DNA from: Saccharothrix syringae
Lineage (GTDB): Bacteria; Actinomycetota; Actinomycetes; Mycobacteriales; Pseudonocardiaceae
Assembly: GCF_009498035.1 (NCBI RefSeq)
Contig: NZ_CP034550.1
Location: 7,192,001-7,256,000, forward strand
Direction: 5' to 3'
DNA: 64,000 nt
The position numbers and the translations under genes were made by a program. The notes beneath the pieces are model-generated. The model saw only the letters and a list, made by a program, of their open reading frames with translations, was not told the origin of the DNA and ran no database searches. Shown one piece after another: positions 40,916 through 48,958 of this stretch; the first letter of the stretch is position 1, and the number at the start of each line of letters is the position of its first letter.

Positions 40916-43147
40916 GTGCAGGAGCGGATCGGGTTCAGACGGCACCTCAGGCCGGAGATCGTCCAGGGCGACGCGGTCTACCTGTTCTCCGAGAACGGGG
41001 TCACGGCCCTGCAGGGCCCCCACGTCGAGCTGCTGGCCTCCCTGCTGGACGGCACCAGGGACCACGCGGCCCTGCTGCGGGACCTCCGGCGGGAACTGCC
41101 CGCCGAGCAGGCGGGCCGCCTGCTCACCAAGCTCCTGGCGGCGGGGCTGATCGGCACCCGCCCGCCGGACGACACCGGGAACGCCGCGGCGCTCGCCTAC
41201 TGGGACGCCGCGGGCCTGGACGCCTGCGCCGCCGCTGCGGCGACCCGGGCCGCCCGGGTCGGGGTCGTCGCGGTCGGCGGCGCGGGGACCGAGGGCCTGG
41301 TCGCGGCGTTGCGGCGGGCCGAGCTGGAGGTCGGCGTCGGCGCCGGGCCGGACCTGTCGGTGGTCGTGTGCGACGACTACCTGTCCCCCGCGCTGCGCGA
41401 CGTCGACGAGCAGCACCGCCGGGACGGCACGCCCTGGCTGCTGCTCAAGCCCAACGGCGCGCAGGTCTGGGTGGGCCCGGTGTTCACCCCCGGCGAGGGC
41501 GCCTGCTGGTGCTGCCTCGCCGGGCGGCTGGCCGCCAACCGCCCGGCCGAGGCGCACGTGCAGGCGCGGCGGGGTCGGCTCGGCCCCGCCGCGCGGCCCG
41601 CGGTGGGCCTGTCGCCGGTCGCCTCGACCGCGTTCGAGGTGGCGGCGCTGGAGGCCGCCAAGTGGCTCGCCGGCTACCGCCACGCCGGCCAGCGCCAGGT
41701 CTGGGCGTTCGACAGCCTCGACCTCAAGGTCACCCGGCACGCCGTGCGGGCGCTGCCGCAGTGCCCGGCCTGCGGTGACGAGGACCTGGTGCGCAGGCGG
41801 ACCCTGCGGCCGGTCGCGCTGCGGTCGCGGCCCAAGCGGTCCCGCGACGGCGGCGGCCACCGGTCCGCGTCGCCCGGCGAGGTGCTGGACCGCTACCGGC
41901 ACCTGGTGAGCCCGGTCTCCGGCGTGGTCAAGGAGATCCTGCGCGACGAGCGCGGCGGCGAGTTCCTGCACTCCTACCGCTCGGGCACCAACGCGGCGGC
42001 GCGCGCGGCCGGCATCGGCGGGTTGCGCTCCACGCTGCGCTGCGAGAACGGCGGCAAGGGCGTGACCGCGCTGGAGGCCGAGGTCGGCGCGCTGTGCGAG
42101 GCGCTGGAGCGGTACAGCGGGACCAGCCACGGCGACGAGGCCCGCGTCCGCGGCAGCTTCCGGTCGCTCGGCGACGAGGCCGTGCACCCGGACACCTTCC
42201 AGCTGTTCCACCCCGCCCAGTTCGAGAACAGGCGGGCCTGGAACGCCGAGCACGGGCCGTTCCAGTACGTGCCGGAGCCGTTCGACGAGCACGCCGAGCT
42301 GGACTGGACGCCGGTGTGGTCGGTGACCCACCAGTGCCACCGCCTGATGCCCACCGGCGCCCTCTACTACGGGGCGCCCGCGCCGGCGTCGATCACCGCG
42401 AACTCCAACGGCTGCGCGGCCGGGGCGAGCCTGGAGGACGCGGTCCTCCAGGGGCTGCTGGAGGTCGTGGAGCGGGACGCGGTCGCGCTCTGGTGGTACA
42501 ACCGGACCCGCATGCCCGCCGTCGACCTCGACGCCCTCGACGACCCGTTCGTCGACCGGCTGCGCGAGGTGTACGCGGGCCTGGGCCGCGAGGTCTGGGT
42601 GCTCGACCTCACCGCGGACCTCGGGGTGCCCGTCGCGGCGGCCGTGTCGCGCCGCGTCGACGGGTTGCGCGAGGACGTCGTGTTCGGCTTCGGCGCGCAC
42701 CTCGACCCGGCGGTCGCCGCGCGGCGGGCGCTCACCGAGCTGAACCAGGTGCTGCCGCCGGTGCTGGCGCTCGGCTCGTCGTACGACCTGCGCGGGGTGG
42801 ACGTCGACCTGCGGCGGTGGCTGCTGGGCGCTACCGTCGAGAACCAGCCCTATCTGCTGCCCGGACCCGCCGGGGCGCCGGTGCCGGGGTACGCGCCGAA
42901 CGACGACCTGCTCGACGACATCCGCGCCGTCCAGGCGCGCGTCGAGGCCGCCGGGCTGGAGCTGCTGGTGCTCGACCAGACCCGGCCGGACGTCGGGTTG
43001 CCCGTGGTCAGGGTCGTCGTGCCCGGGATGCGGCACTTCTGGTCCAGGCTGGCTCCAGGCCGGCTGTACGACGTTCCGGTAAGCCTTGGCCGCGTCGACA
43101 GGAGTGCCGCGCTCGCGGACCTCAACCCGGTCCCCATGTTCCTGTGA
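40916..43147 (+). CDS. fused RRE-ThiF-YcaO azoline cyclodehydratase
   Basis: 743 residues. Residues ~1-90 form a PqqD-like RiPP recognition element (FRRHLRPEIVQGDAVYLFSENGVTALQG...LLTKLLAAGLI). Residues ~100-300 are the ocin-ThiF-like (E1-like, C-protein) domain with a Zn-type Cys set (EGACWCCLAGRL and QCPACGDED). Residues ~320-743 are the YcaO (D-protein) ATP-dependent domain with ENGGKGVTALEAEVGALCEALERYSG, NSNGCAAGASLEDAVLQGLLEVVERDA and RALTELNQ. It ends NPVPMFL, a weak version of the Pro-rich C-terminus of cyclodehydratases. The enzyme would bind the leader and convert Ser/Thr/Cys to azolines using ATP. GTG 40916 has GGGAG upstream. It is between the precursor gene and the SagB-like gene in one operon. 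Confidence 0.93.
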   Translation: MQERIGFRRHLRPEIVQGDAVYLFSENGVTALQGPHVELLASLLDGTRDHAALLRDLRRELPAEQAGRLLTKLLAAGLIGTRPPDDTGNAAALAYWDAAGLDACAAAAATRAARVGVVAVGGAGTEGLVAALRRAELEVGVGAGPDLSVVVCDDYLSPALRDVDEQHRRDGTPWLLLKPNGAQVWVGPVFTPGEGACWCCLAGRLAANRPAEAHVQARRGRLGPAARPAVGLSPVASTAFEVAALEAAKWLAGYRHAGQRQVWAFDSLDLKVTRHAVRALPQCPACGDEDLVRRRTLRPVALRSRPKRSRDGGGHRSASPGEVLDRYRHLVSPVSGVVKEILRDERGGEFLHSYRSGTNAAARAAGIGGLRSTLRCENGGKGVTALEAEVGALCEALERYSGTSHGDEARVRGSFRSLGDEAVHPDTFQLFHPAQFENRRAWNAEHGPFQYVPEPFDEHAELDWTPVWSVTHQCHRLMPTGALYYGAPAPASITANSNGCAAGASLEDAVLQGLLEVVERDAVALWWYNRTRMPAVDLDALDDPFVDRLREVYAGLGREVWVLDLTADLGVPVAAAVSRRVDGLREDVVFGFGAHLDPAVAARRALTELNQVLPPVLALGSSYDLRGVDVDLRRWLLGATVENQPYLLPGPAGAPVPGYAPNDDLLDDIRAVQARVEAAGLELLVLDQTRPDVGLPVVRVVVPGMRHFWSRLAPGRLYDVPVSLGRVDRSAALADLNPVPMFL

Positions 43148-43190
43148 CCGGGCCCGGTCCCCCGCGGCCGGGCAGAGTGTGGAGAGCACC

Positions 43191-43832
43191 GTGACATCTC
43201 ACTTCCCGCCGGGGCGACCGCTGTTCTCGCTGCTGGAGGACACGCGGGTCAGCTCCTCGAACGGGCGGCTGACCGTGCGCGGGAGGTGGGACGCGGTGGA
43301 GCTCACCGACTCCGGCCCGGTCGTGCGGGAGGCGCTGCACCGGATGGGGCTCGGCCCGGTGGCCCTGGAGAACATCCCCATGCTGCGCACCGGGTCGCGG
43401 GGCGAGCAGTCCGCCGAGCAGTGGGCGCGGCTGTGGCGGGCCATCGACCAGCTCGGCGGCTACGTGGTGCCGTCGCTGGGCCTGCACGACGGCGGCGGGC
43501 CGATCCTGTCGCTCGTCGCGGTGGTGCCCGACGCCGTGTTCCGCTGCCCCCGGATAGGTGACGCGGAACCGTTGCGGATGCGCCCGGGGACCACTCTCGG
43601 TATCGAGGCCCGGGAACAGGTATTAACGTGCCCCGGATTACCGTACAATGCCGTCCTCCACCGGGAGCCGGCCAACGGGATAACGAAGTCACTGCTGGCC
43701 GGCGACACGATGATCGCGCAGGTCAAGGTGAGTTTTCCGGCCGAAGCTGAGGTAGTCTCTGACGTGGTCGCGTACCTGACCAGCGCCGGATTCGTTTTGG
43801 TAGGGGGGAGGACAAACCACGCCGGCGTTTAG
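43191..43832 (+). CDS. SagB-like protein lacking the nitroreductase domain
   Basis: 213 residues. I recognise the pattern of the N-terminal half of actinobacterial SagB-type azoline dehydrogenases: RLTVRGRWDAVELTDSGPVVREALHRMGLGPVALENI, LWRAIDQLGGYVVPSLGLHDGGGPILSLVAV, a PLRMRPGTTLGIEAREQVLTCPGL strand pair and AVLHREPANG. In those proteins an FMN-binding nitroreductase domain follows; here the gene ends at TAG 43830-43832 after DVVAYLTSAGFVLVGG. It therefore cannot by itself oxidise azolines to azoles and may act in substrate binding. Two TTA leucine codons occur (43623-43625 and 43638-43640), and the second half is less G+C-rich. GTG 43191 follows GGAGAGCACC. The relationship to SagB is by eye and uncertain. 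Confidence 0.6.
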   Translation: MTSHFPPGRPLFSLLEDTRVSSSNGRLTVRGRWDAVELTDSGPVVREALHRMGLGPVALENIPMLRTGSRGEQSAEQWARLWRAIDQLGGYVVPSLGLHDGGGPILSLVAVVPDAVFRCPRIGDAEPLRMRPGTTLGIEAREQVLTCPGLPYNAVLHREPANGITKSLLAGDTMIAQVKVSFPAEAEVVSDVVAYLTSAGFVLVGGRTNHAGV

Positions 43833-43897
43833 TCGGGGTGCGGCGGCAGGTCGCGCCCCTGATGGCGTAGTCCCGACCCTTCGCATGGGGAGCGATT

Positions 43898-46201
43898 GTG
43901 GCAACACGCTTCATGACCGCGTTATCGCAGGACAGCGACAGCGCGGAGCGGGCGACGGGTCTTGCTCCTCGCATCGCCTCGTTCGTCGTCACAGTGGTCT
44001 TCGCCGCTTTTGTCGTGAACGCCTTCCAATACGTGGTGGAGGATGGCGCGACGATCGCCCGGGTCGTCCCCGCGGCTTTATGCCTCGGTGCGATGATGAT
44101 ACTTCAATTGGGTTTCTTCAGCCGTCCGGGCGCGGCCGTTCGGGGTAGGTCGGGTTATCTCGCGCTGGCCGCGCAGGCCGGTCTGGTGTTCGTGCCCATG
44201 GCGTTCTACCGGGAGGCTTGGACGGGCATGCCGGGCTTCCTCGCCGGTGACGCGCTGCTCGTGCTCCGGCCCGCGCTGGGCTGGACGACGTTCGCCGCGA
44301 TCGCCGCGGTCACCGGCCTGGTCCAGGCGCGGCTGACCGGCGTACCGCTGGAGGTCGCCTACATCGCCAACCTCACCGTGGTGGTGGGCCTGGCGGTGTA
44401 CGGGCTGAGCCGGCTGCGGTCGTTGGTCCGCGAGCTGCAGGACGCGCGGGCCGAGCTGGCGCGCCTCGCGGTCACCCGGGAGCGGCTGCGCTTCGCCCGG
44501 GACCTGCACGACCTGCTCGGCTTCAGCCTGTCCGCCATCACGCTCAAGTGCGAGCTGACCCACCGGCTGGTCACCCGCCAGCCCGAGCGCGCGGAGCAGG
44601 AGGTCGAGGAGGTGCTGGGCATCTCCCGGCAGGCGCTGGCGGACGTGCGCGCGGTCGCGTCGAGCTACCGCGAGCTGTCGCTGGACGACGAGCTGGCCTC
44701 CGCCCGGTCCGTGCTGTCCGCCGCGGAGGTCGCGGTCGACCTGCGGACCGACGTCAGCCAGGCCGACCTGTCGCCGCGCGTGCGCACCGTGCTGGCCACC
44801 GTGCTGCGCGAGGGGGTGACGAACCTGTTGCGGCACAGCAAGGCCGAGCACTGCTCGATCACCGTGTCGCGCGCCGCGCGGGAGGTGGCCATCGAGGTGA
44901 CCAACGACGGCGTGCGCGCCGCGGTCACCGCCGACCACGGCAACGGCATCGGCAACCTCACCCAGCGCGTCGAGGCGCTGGGCGGCACCCTGACCGCGCG
45001 CGCCGACGGCGACGAGTACCGCCTGCGCGCGTCGATCCCGCTGCGCCCCGACGACGAGCACTCGCCGGACGACCGGGACCACGCCGACCGCGGGCCCGCC
45101 ATGGCGCCGCGCCTGGGCACGCTCATCACCTGCGCGGTGTTCACCGGCTACGCCGTCAACACCTCGGTGTTCGTGTTCGTCGCCCCGCTCAACCCGTGGC
45201 AGCACCTGCTCGCGTGGGCGTGCGTCGCCGGGTCGCTGGCGCTGATGGTCGGCTTCTTCAGCCGCCTCGGCGGTGCGGTGCGCTCACCGCTGGGCGTGCC
45301 CGCCCTGCTCCTGCAGGCGGTGCTGACCTACCTGCCGATCGCCCTGTTCGACAACCCGTTCCTGGGCATGACCGGGTTCCTGGCCGGGGCCGCGCTGCTG
45401 GTGCTGCGCCCGCGGACCGCGATACCGGTGTTCCTCGCCGTGGTGGCCAGCGCGGGCAGCGTCCACCTGGTGTCCGGCGGTGACGCGATCGACGTCGGCT
45501 ACGGGTTCCTGGTGACGATCAACCACGGGCTGGTGGTGTTCGGGCTGTCCCGGCTGCGGTCGATGGTGCAGAAGCTGCACGACGTCCGCACCGACCTGGT
45601 GCACCTGGCCGTCACCGAGGAGCGGCTGCGGTTCGCGCGGAGCCTGCACGACCTGCTCGGCAACAGCCTGTCCGCCATCACGCTCAAGTGCGAGCTGATC
45701 CACCGCGTGGTGCGCCGCGACCCCGAGCGGGCGCAGCAGGAGCTGTCCGGCATCCTCGCCATCTCGCGGCGGGCGCTGACCGACGTGCGCGCGGTGGCGG
45801 CCAGCTACCGGGACAAGTCGCTCGACGAGGAGGTCGCGTCGGCGCGGGCGCTGCTGGCCGCGGCGAACGTGGACGTGGCGCTGCGGGTGGAGCCGGGCGA
45901 CCTGCCGCCGGAGGTGCGCAACCTGCTGGCGAAGGTGCTGCGGGAGGGCGTGGCGAACCTGTTGCGGCACAGCGAGTGCCGCAGCTGCGGGATCACGCTG
46001 GTCCGGCGGCGGGACCGGGTGGTGCTGGAGGTCGTGAACGACGGGGTGGTCGACCGGGGCACCGCCGGGGCGCCCGAGGCGTGCGGCGGGCTGGACGACC
46101 TCGTCGCGCGGGTCGGGCAGGTCGGCGGGACGCTGAGCGCGGGCGCCTCGGCCGACGGGCACTACCGGCTGCGGGCGGAGGTTCCGTTGTCGCGCGCCTG
46201 A
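43898..46201 (+). CDS. two complete NarL-type histidine kinases fused in one protein
   Basis: 767 residues made of two homologous kinases in tandem. Each half has about five hydrophobic helices, then a HisKA_3 dimerisation helix and an HATPase_c domain. Half 1 (1-383): phosphoacceptor His204 in RFARDLHDLLGFSLSAITLKCEL, N-box Asn309 (REGVTNLLRHS), G-box NDG...GNGIGNLTQRVEALGG. Half 2 (about 394-767): His584 in RFARSLHDLLGNSLSAITLKCEL, Asn687 (REGVANLLRHS), NDG...CGGLDDLVARVGQVGG. A hydrophilic linker (DDEHSPDDRDHADRG) joins them, without a stop or ribosome-binding site at the internal ATG 45101. Both halves look catalytically complete. Two TTA codons lie near the start (43922-43924 and 44078-44080). 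Two matching response regulators are encoded nearby. GTG 43898 has GGGGAG upstream. Confidence 0.93.
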   Translation: MATRFMTALSQDSDSAERATGLAPRIASFVVTVVFAAFVVNAFQYVVEDGATIARVVPAALCLGAMMILQLGFFSRPGAAVRGRSGYLALAAQAGLVFVPMAFYREAWTGMPGFLAGDALLVLRPALGWTTFAAIAAVTGLVQARLTGVPLEVAYIANLTVVVGLAVYGLSRLRSLVRELQDARAELARLAVTRERLRFARDLHDLLGFSLSAITLKCELTHRLVTRQPERAEQEVEEVLGISRQALADVRAVASSYRELSLDDELASARSVLSAAEVAVDLRTDVSQADLSPRVRTVLATVLREGVTNLLRHSKAEHCSITVSRAAREVAIEVTNDGVRAAVTADHGNGIGNLTQRVEALGGTLTARADGDEYRLRASIPLRPDDEHSPDDRDHADRGPAMAPRLGTLITCAVFTGYAVNTSVFVFVAPLNPWQHLLAWACVAGSLALMVGFFSRLGGAVRSPLGVPALLLQAVLTYLPIALFDNPFLGMTGFLAGAALLVLRPRTAIPVFLAVVASAGSVHLVSGGDAIDVGYGFLVTINHGLVVFGLSRLRSMVQKLHDVRTDLVHLAVTEERLRFARSLHDLLGNSLSAITLKCELIHRVVRRDPERAQQELSGILAISRRALTDVRAVAASYRDKSLDEEVASARALLAAANVDVALRVEPGDLPPEVRNLLAKVLREGVANLLRHSECRSCGITLVRRRDRVVLEVVNDGVVDRGTAGAPEACGGLDDLVARVGQVGGTLSAGASADGHYRLRAEVPLSRA

Positions 46202-46297
46202 ACCGCGGGCTGGGCTCGCCTCACGCCCGAGTGCTGCCGCACACCTGCCCCCGGCTCCGCCCCGCGCCGGGCGAGCCCGGCCGCGCGTTCGAACCCG

Positions 46298-46327
46298 CCG
46301 GGCGCCCGACCCCGGTCGGGCGCCCGG
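46298..46327. terminator. bidirectional terminator hairpin
   Basis: CCGGGCGCCCGACC (46298-46311) and GGTCGGGCGCCCGG (46314-46327) are perfect complements separated by two bases (an effective 13-bp stem with a CCCC-like turn). It sits exactly between the convergent kinase and response-regulator genes. Confidence 0.75.
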
Positions 46328-46340
46328 TCCGCGTGCGCCT

Positions 46341-46946
46341 TCACAACCACCCGGCGGCGTCGGCGATCCGGACCGCGTCGACCCGGTTGCGCGCGCCGAG
46401 CTTGGCCACGATGGCGGTCAGGTAGTTGCGCACCGTGCCCACCGACAGCGACAGGGCCAGCGCGATGTCCCCCACGTCCGTCCCGTCCGCGGCGAGCCGG
46501 AGCACCTCCAGCTCCCGCTCGGTGAGCGGGCACTTGCCGCGGTCCCAGGCGGCCAGCACGAGCTGGCTGTCCACGAACCGGCGGCCCGCGGCCACGTCGC
46601 GGATCGCCGCGGCCAGCTCCTCGGGCGGCGCGTCCTTGAGGATGAAGCCGTCGACGCCCGCCGCGAGGGCGCGGCGCAGCGTGCCCGGTCGGGCGAGGGT
46701 GGTGAGCATGAGCGTGCGGACGCCCGGCATGGTCAGCCGGATGGTGCCCGCCGCAGTCAGCCCGTCCAGGACCGGCAGGTCGATGTCGATCACCGCCACG
46801 TCGGGCGCGTGGCGCTCGACCATGGGCACGATCTGGTCACCGGCCTCTACCTCGGCTACGACCTCGATGTCCGGTTCGAGGTCGAGCAGGGCAACCAGCG
46901 CACCACGGACCATGTGCATGTCCTCGGCCAGCAGAACCCTGATCAT
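46341..46946 (-). CDS. NarL/LuxR response regulator 1
   Basis: 201 residues. Receiver domain: acidic pair in LLAEDMHMV, phosphoacceptor Asp54 (AVIDIDLPVLDG), Thr/Lys switch residues in LMLTTLA and FILKDAPPEEL. The C-terminal LuxR helix-turn-helix is LTERELEVLRLAADGTDVGDIALALSLSVGTVRNYL. It ends in the same DAVRIA...AGWL as the regulator at 48142. It is the natural partner for one half of the fused kinase, with which it is convergent. Start ATG 46946, preceded by GCAGGG. Likely output: transcription of the flanking SARP and RiPP genes (inference). Confidence 0.93.
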   Translation of the reverse strand: MIRVLLAEDMHMVRGALVALLDLEPDIEVVAEVEAGDQIVPMVERHAPDVAVIDIDLPVLDGLTAAGTIRLTMPGVRTLMLTTLARPGTLRRALAAGVDGFILKDAPPEELAAAIRDVAAGRRFVDSQLVLAAWDRGKCPLTERELEVLRLAADGTDVGDIALALSLSVGTVRNYLTAIVAKLGARNRVDAVRIADAAGWL

Positions 46947-47010
46947 CCCTGCCGCGTCCCTCCCCTGATCCGCACACCCTAGCGGCCCGGGCGCGCCCGG
47001 CGCGGGTGTT

Positions 47011-47793
47011 CTAGCCGGCGAGTTGCGCCACCGGTGCGAGGGCCGGGTCGTCGCCGAGGATGGCGCGCTGCAACCTGCGCAGCCGGCCGGAGGGGGCCAG
47101 CCCGAGCTCCCGGTCGAGCCGGTCGCGCAGCGCGCGGTAGACCTCCAGCGCGCTGCCCTGCCGCCCCGAGCGGTAGAGCGCGAGCATGTGCTGGGCGCAG
47201 AAGTTCTCGTGCAGCGGGTGCTGCGCGGTCAGCAGCGCCAGGTCCCCGAGCACGGCGTGGTGCCTGCCCAGGCGCAGGTCGGCCTCCAGCTGCGCCTCCA
47301 GGGTGCCCAGCCTGCTCTCCTCCAGCCTGGTGACCTCCACGGCCAGCCGCGTGCCCGCGCGCACGTCGGCGAGCACCGGGCCGCGCCACACCGCCAGCGC
47401 CGCGCGCAGCAGGGTGGACGCCGACTCCAGCTCACCCGCCGCCAGCGCGCGCTGCCCCTGGTCGACCAGCCGCTCGTACTCGGTGGCGTCGAGCCGGCCG
47501 CCGCGCGTGTCGAGCAGGTAGCCGCCGTAGCGGGTGACGAGCACGTCCTTGGCCGCGGCGGCGCCCGCCGCCTCGATGCGCCGGCGGATCTGGAGCACGT
47601 AGGTCTGCAACGTCGTCAGGGCGCTGCGCGGTGGCGTGGTGCCCCACAGCTCCTCGACCAGGGCGGGCACGGTGACCACGTGGCCGGCCTGGAGCCCGAG
47701 CAGCGCCAGGAGCTGGCGCGGCTTGGCCGCGCTCGGCGCGATGGACACGCCGTTCTCCCGGACCTCCAGCGGCCCTAATACGTCGATGTCCAT
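47011..47793 (-). CDS. small SARP (BTAD) transcriptional activator 2, with a TTA codon
   Basis: 260 residues, paralogous to the SARP at 39743-40516. The winged-helix part (DVLGPLEVRENGVSIAPSAAKPRQLLALLGLQAGHVVTVPALVEELWGTTPPRSALTTLQTYVLQIRRRI) is followed by the BTAD (LDATEYERLVDQGQRALAAGELESASTLLRAALAVWRG...). There is no ATPase or TPR extension. Codon 6 (Leu) is TTA, so expression should depend on the bldA leucyl-tRNA if the host uses it as Streptomyces does. It is on the same strand as response regulator 1, 64 bp upstream of it, and probably co-transcribed. ATG 47793 follows GGGGAGACTGGG. Confidence 0.93.
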   Translation of the reverse strand: MDIDVLGPLEVRENGVSIAPSAAKPRQLLALLGLQAGHVVTVPALVEELWGTTPPRSALTTLQTYVLQIRRRIEAAGAAAAKDVLVTRYGGYLLDTRGGRLDATEYERLVDQGQRALAAGELESASTLLRAALAVWRGPVLADVRAGTRLAVEVTRLEESRLGTLEAQLEADLRLGRHHAVLGDLALLTAQHPLHENFCAQHMLALYRSGRQGSALEVYRALRDRLDRELGLAPSGRLRRLQRAILGDDPALAPVAQLAG

Positions 47794-48141
47794 CCCAGTC
47801 TCCCCAGTCGAGTGCGGCCGGCGCCTTTTTCGCGCACCGCTAGTTCAACCGAGCGGGCCGGGGTGCCGCCACGTACCCGCCCACCAGTTCGGGGTGACGA
47901 CCCAATACCGGCGGAGGTGAAATCTTCACGTGTTGTCGGCCGACACGTGGCGTAGTTGACCGGGTGCCGTTGGTAGCAATGCCGGCGCATCGCGGGACCG
48001 CCCCAGGAAATAGGCACAACCCATCCCGGTGATAGCAAATTCGTATGGGTCGGGAGGTCGGTCGGTCGACGACCGCAAATACCTCGGACCACGAGAGGTG
48101 AGGTGGAAAACCCACCGACTGATCGCCTAACCCGTGAACGG
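47794..48141. other. 348-bp gene-free region between SARP 2 and response regulator 2
   Basis: Lower G+C than its surroundings, especially 47905-48075 (for example AATAGGCACAACC and GATAGCAAATTCGTATGGG), as expected for a promoter of the minus-strand SARP 2. A small hairpin GGTGG-AAAAC-CCACC near 48102-48116 could end the response-regulator transcript. I cannot single out -10/-35 boxes with confidence. Confidence 0.4.
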
Positions 48142-48747
48142 CTAGAGCCAACCCGCCTTGCGCGCGATCCGCACCGCGTCGACGCGGTTGCGGGCCTCCA
48201 GCTTCACGGTGACGGTGGTGAGGTAGTTCCGGATGGTGCCGACCGACAGGTAGAGGGTGCCCGCGATCTCCATCGCGTCCGCGCCGTCCGCGGCGAGCCG
48301 CAGGACCTCCAGCTCACGCGGGGTCAGCGGGCACTCGTCGGAGTCCCAGGCGGACAGCGCGAGCTGGGAGTCGATGACCCGGCGCCCCACCGAGACGCCC
48401 CTGATGGCGTCGGCCAGCTCGTTGATCGGCGCGTCCTTGAGGATGAACCCGTTGACCCGCGCGGACAGGGCGCGTCGCAGGGTGCCGGGTCTGCCCAGGC
48501 TGGTGAGCATCAGCGTCCTGGTGGCCGGCGCCACTTCGTGGATCCGCACCGCCGCGGAAAGGCCGTCCATTCCCGGCAGGTCGATATCCAGCACGGCCAC
48601 GTCGGGCTCGTTGCGCTCCACCGCCGGAATGATTTCGTCGCCGTTCTCGACGGAGGCGACGACCTCCATGTCCGGCTCCATGTTCAACAGGGCGACCAAG
48701 GCACCTCGGACCATTCGCACGTCCTCGGCCAGGAGCACCCTGATCAT
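48142..48747 (-). CDS. NarL/LuxR response regulator 2
   Basis: 201 residues, the same length as response regulator 1 and strongly similar along its whole length. MIRVLLAEDVRMVRGALVALLNMEPD; phosphoacceptor Asp54 in AVLDIDLPGMDG; LMLTSLG; FILKDAPINEL; helix-turn-helix LTPRELEVLRLAADGADAMEIAGTLYLSVGTIRNYL; end RNRVDAVRIARKAGWL. It is evidently a duplicate, so the pair mirrors the two halves of the fused kinase. ATG 48747 has GGGGGA three bases upstream. It diverges from the chorismate mutase gene. Confidence 0.93.
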   Translation of the reverse strand: MIRVLLAEDVRMVRGALVALLNMEPDMEVVASVENGDEIIPAVERNEPDVAVLDIDLPGMDGLSAAVRIHEVAPATRTLMLTSLGRPGTLRRALSARVNGFILKDAPINELADAIRGVSVGRRVIDSQLALSAWDSDECPLTPRELEVLRLAADGADAMEIAGTLYLSVGTIRNYLTTVTVKLEARNRVDAVRIARKAGWL

Positions 48748-48958
48748 TGTTCCCCCTACGGGTCGTTCAAAGAGCCCGAGTCTTTCACCCGACGACCGGA
48801 CCTGCAATGCCGTTGCACCGGATGCGGCGGGCGCTGCGCCGAACGGGTTCGACACCGCCTCGGCACGGTGGGTTGCGACCCGGTTACGGGATGTACGGGG
48901 AGTTCGTCGCTTGACCCTTCAAGAGCGCACTGAGAGTAGTTGCACCTACTTTCGTCGG

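Noticed and set aside
45101..46201. The second kinase half as a separate gene starting at ATG 45101.
   Set aside because: There is no stop codon before it and no ribosome-binding site upstream; the frame is continuous with the first half, so a fusion is the simpler reading.
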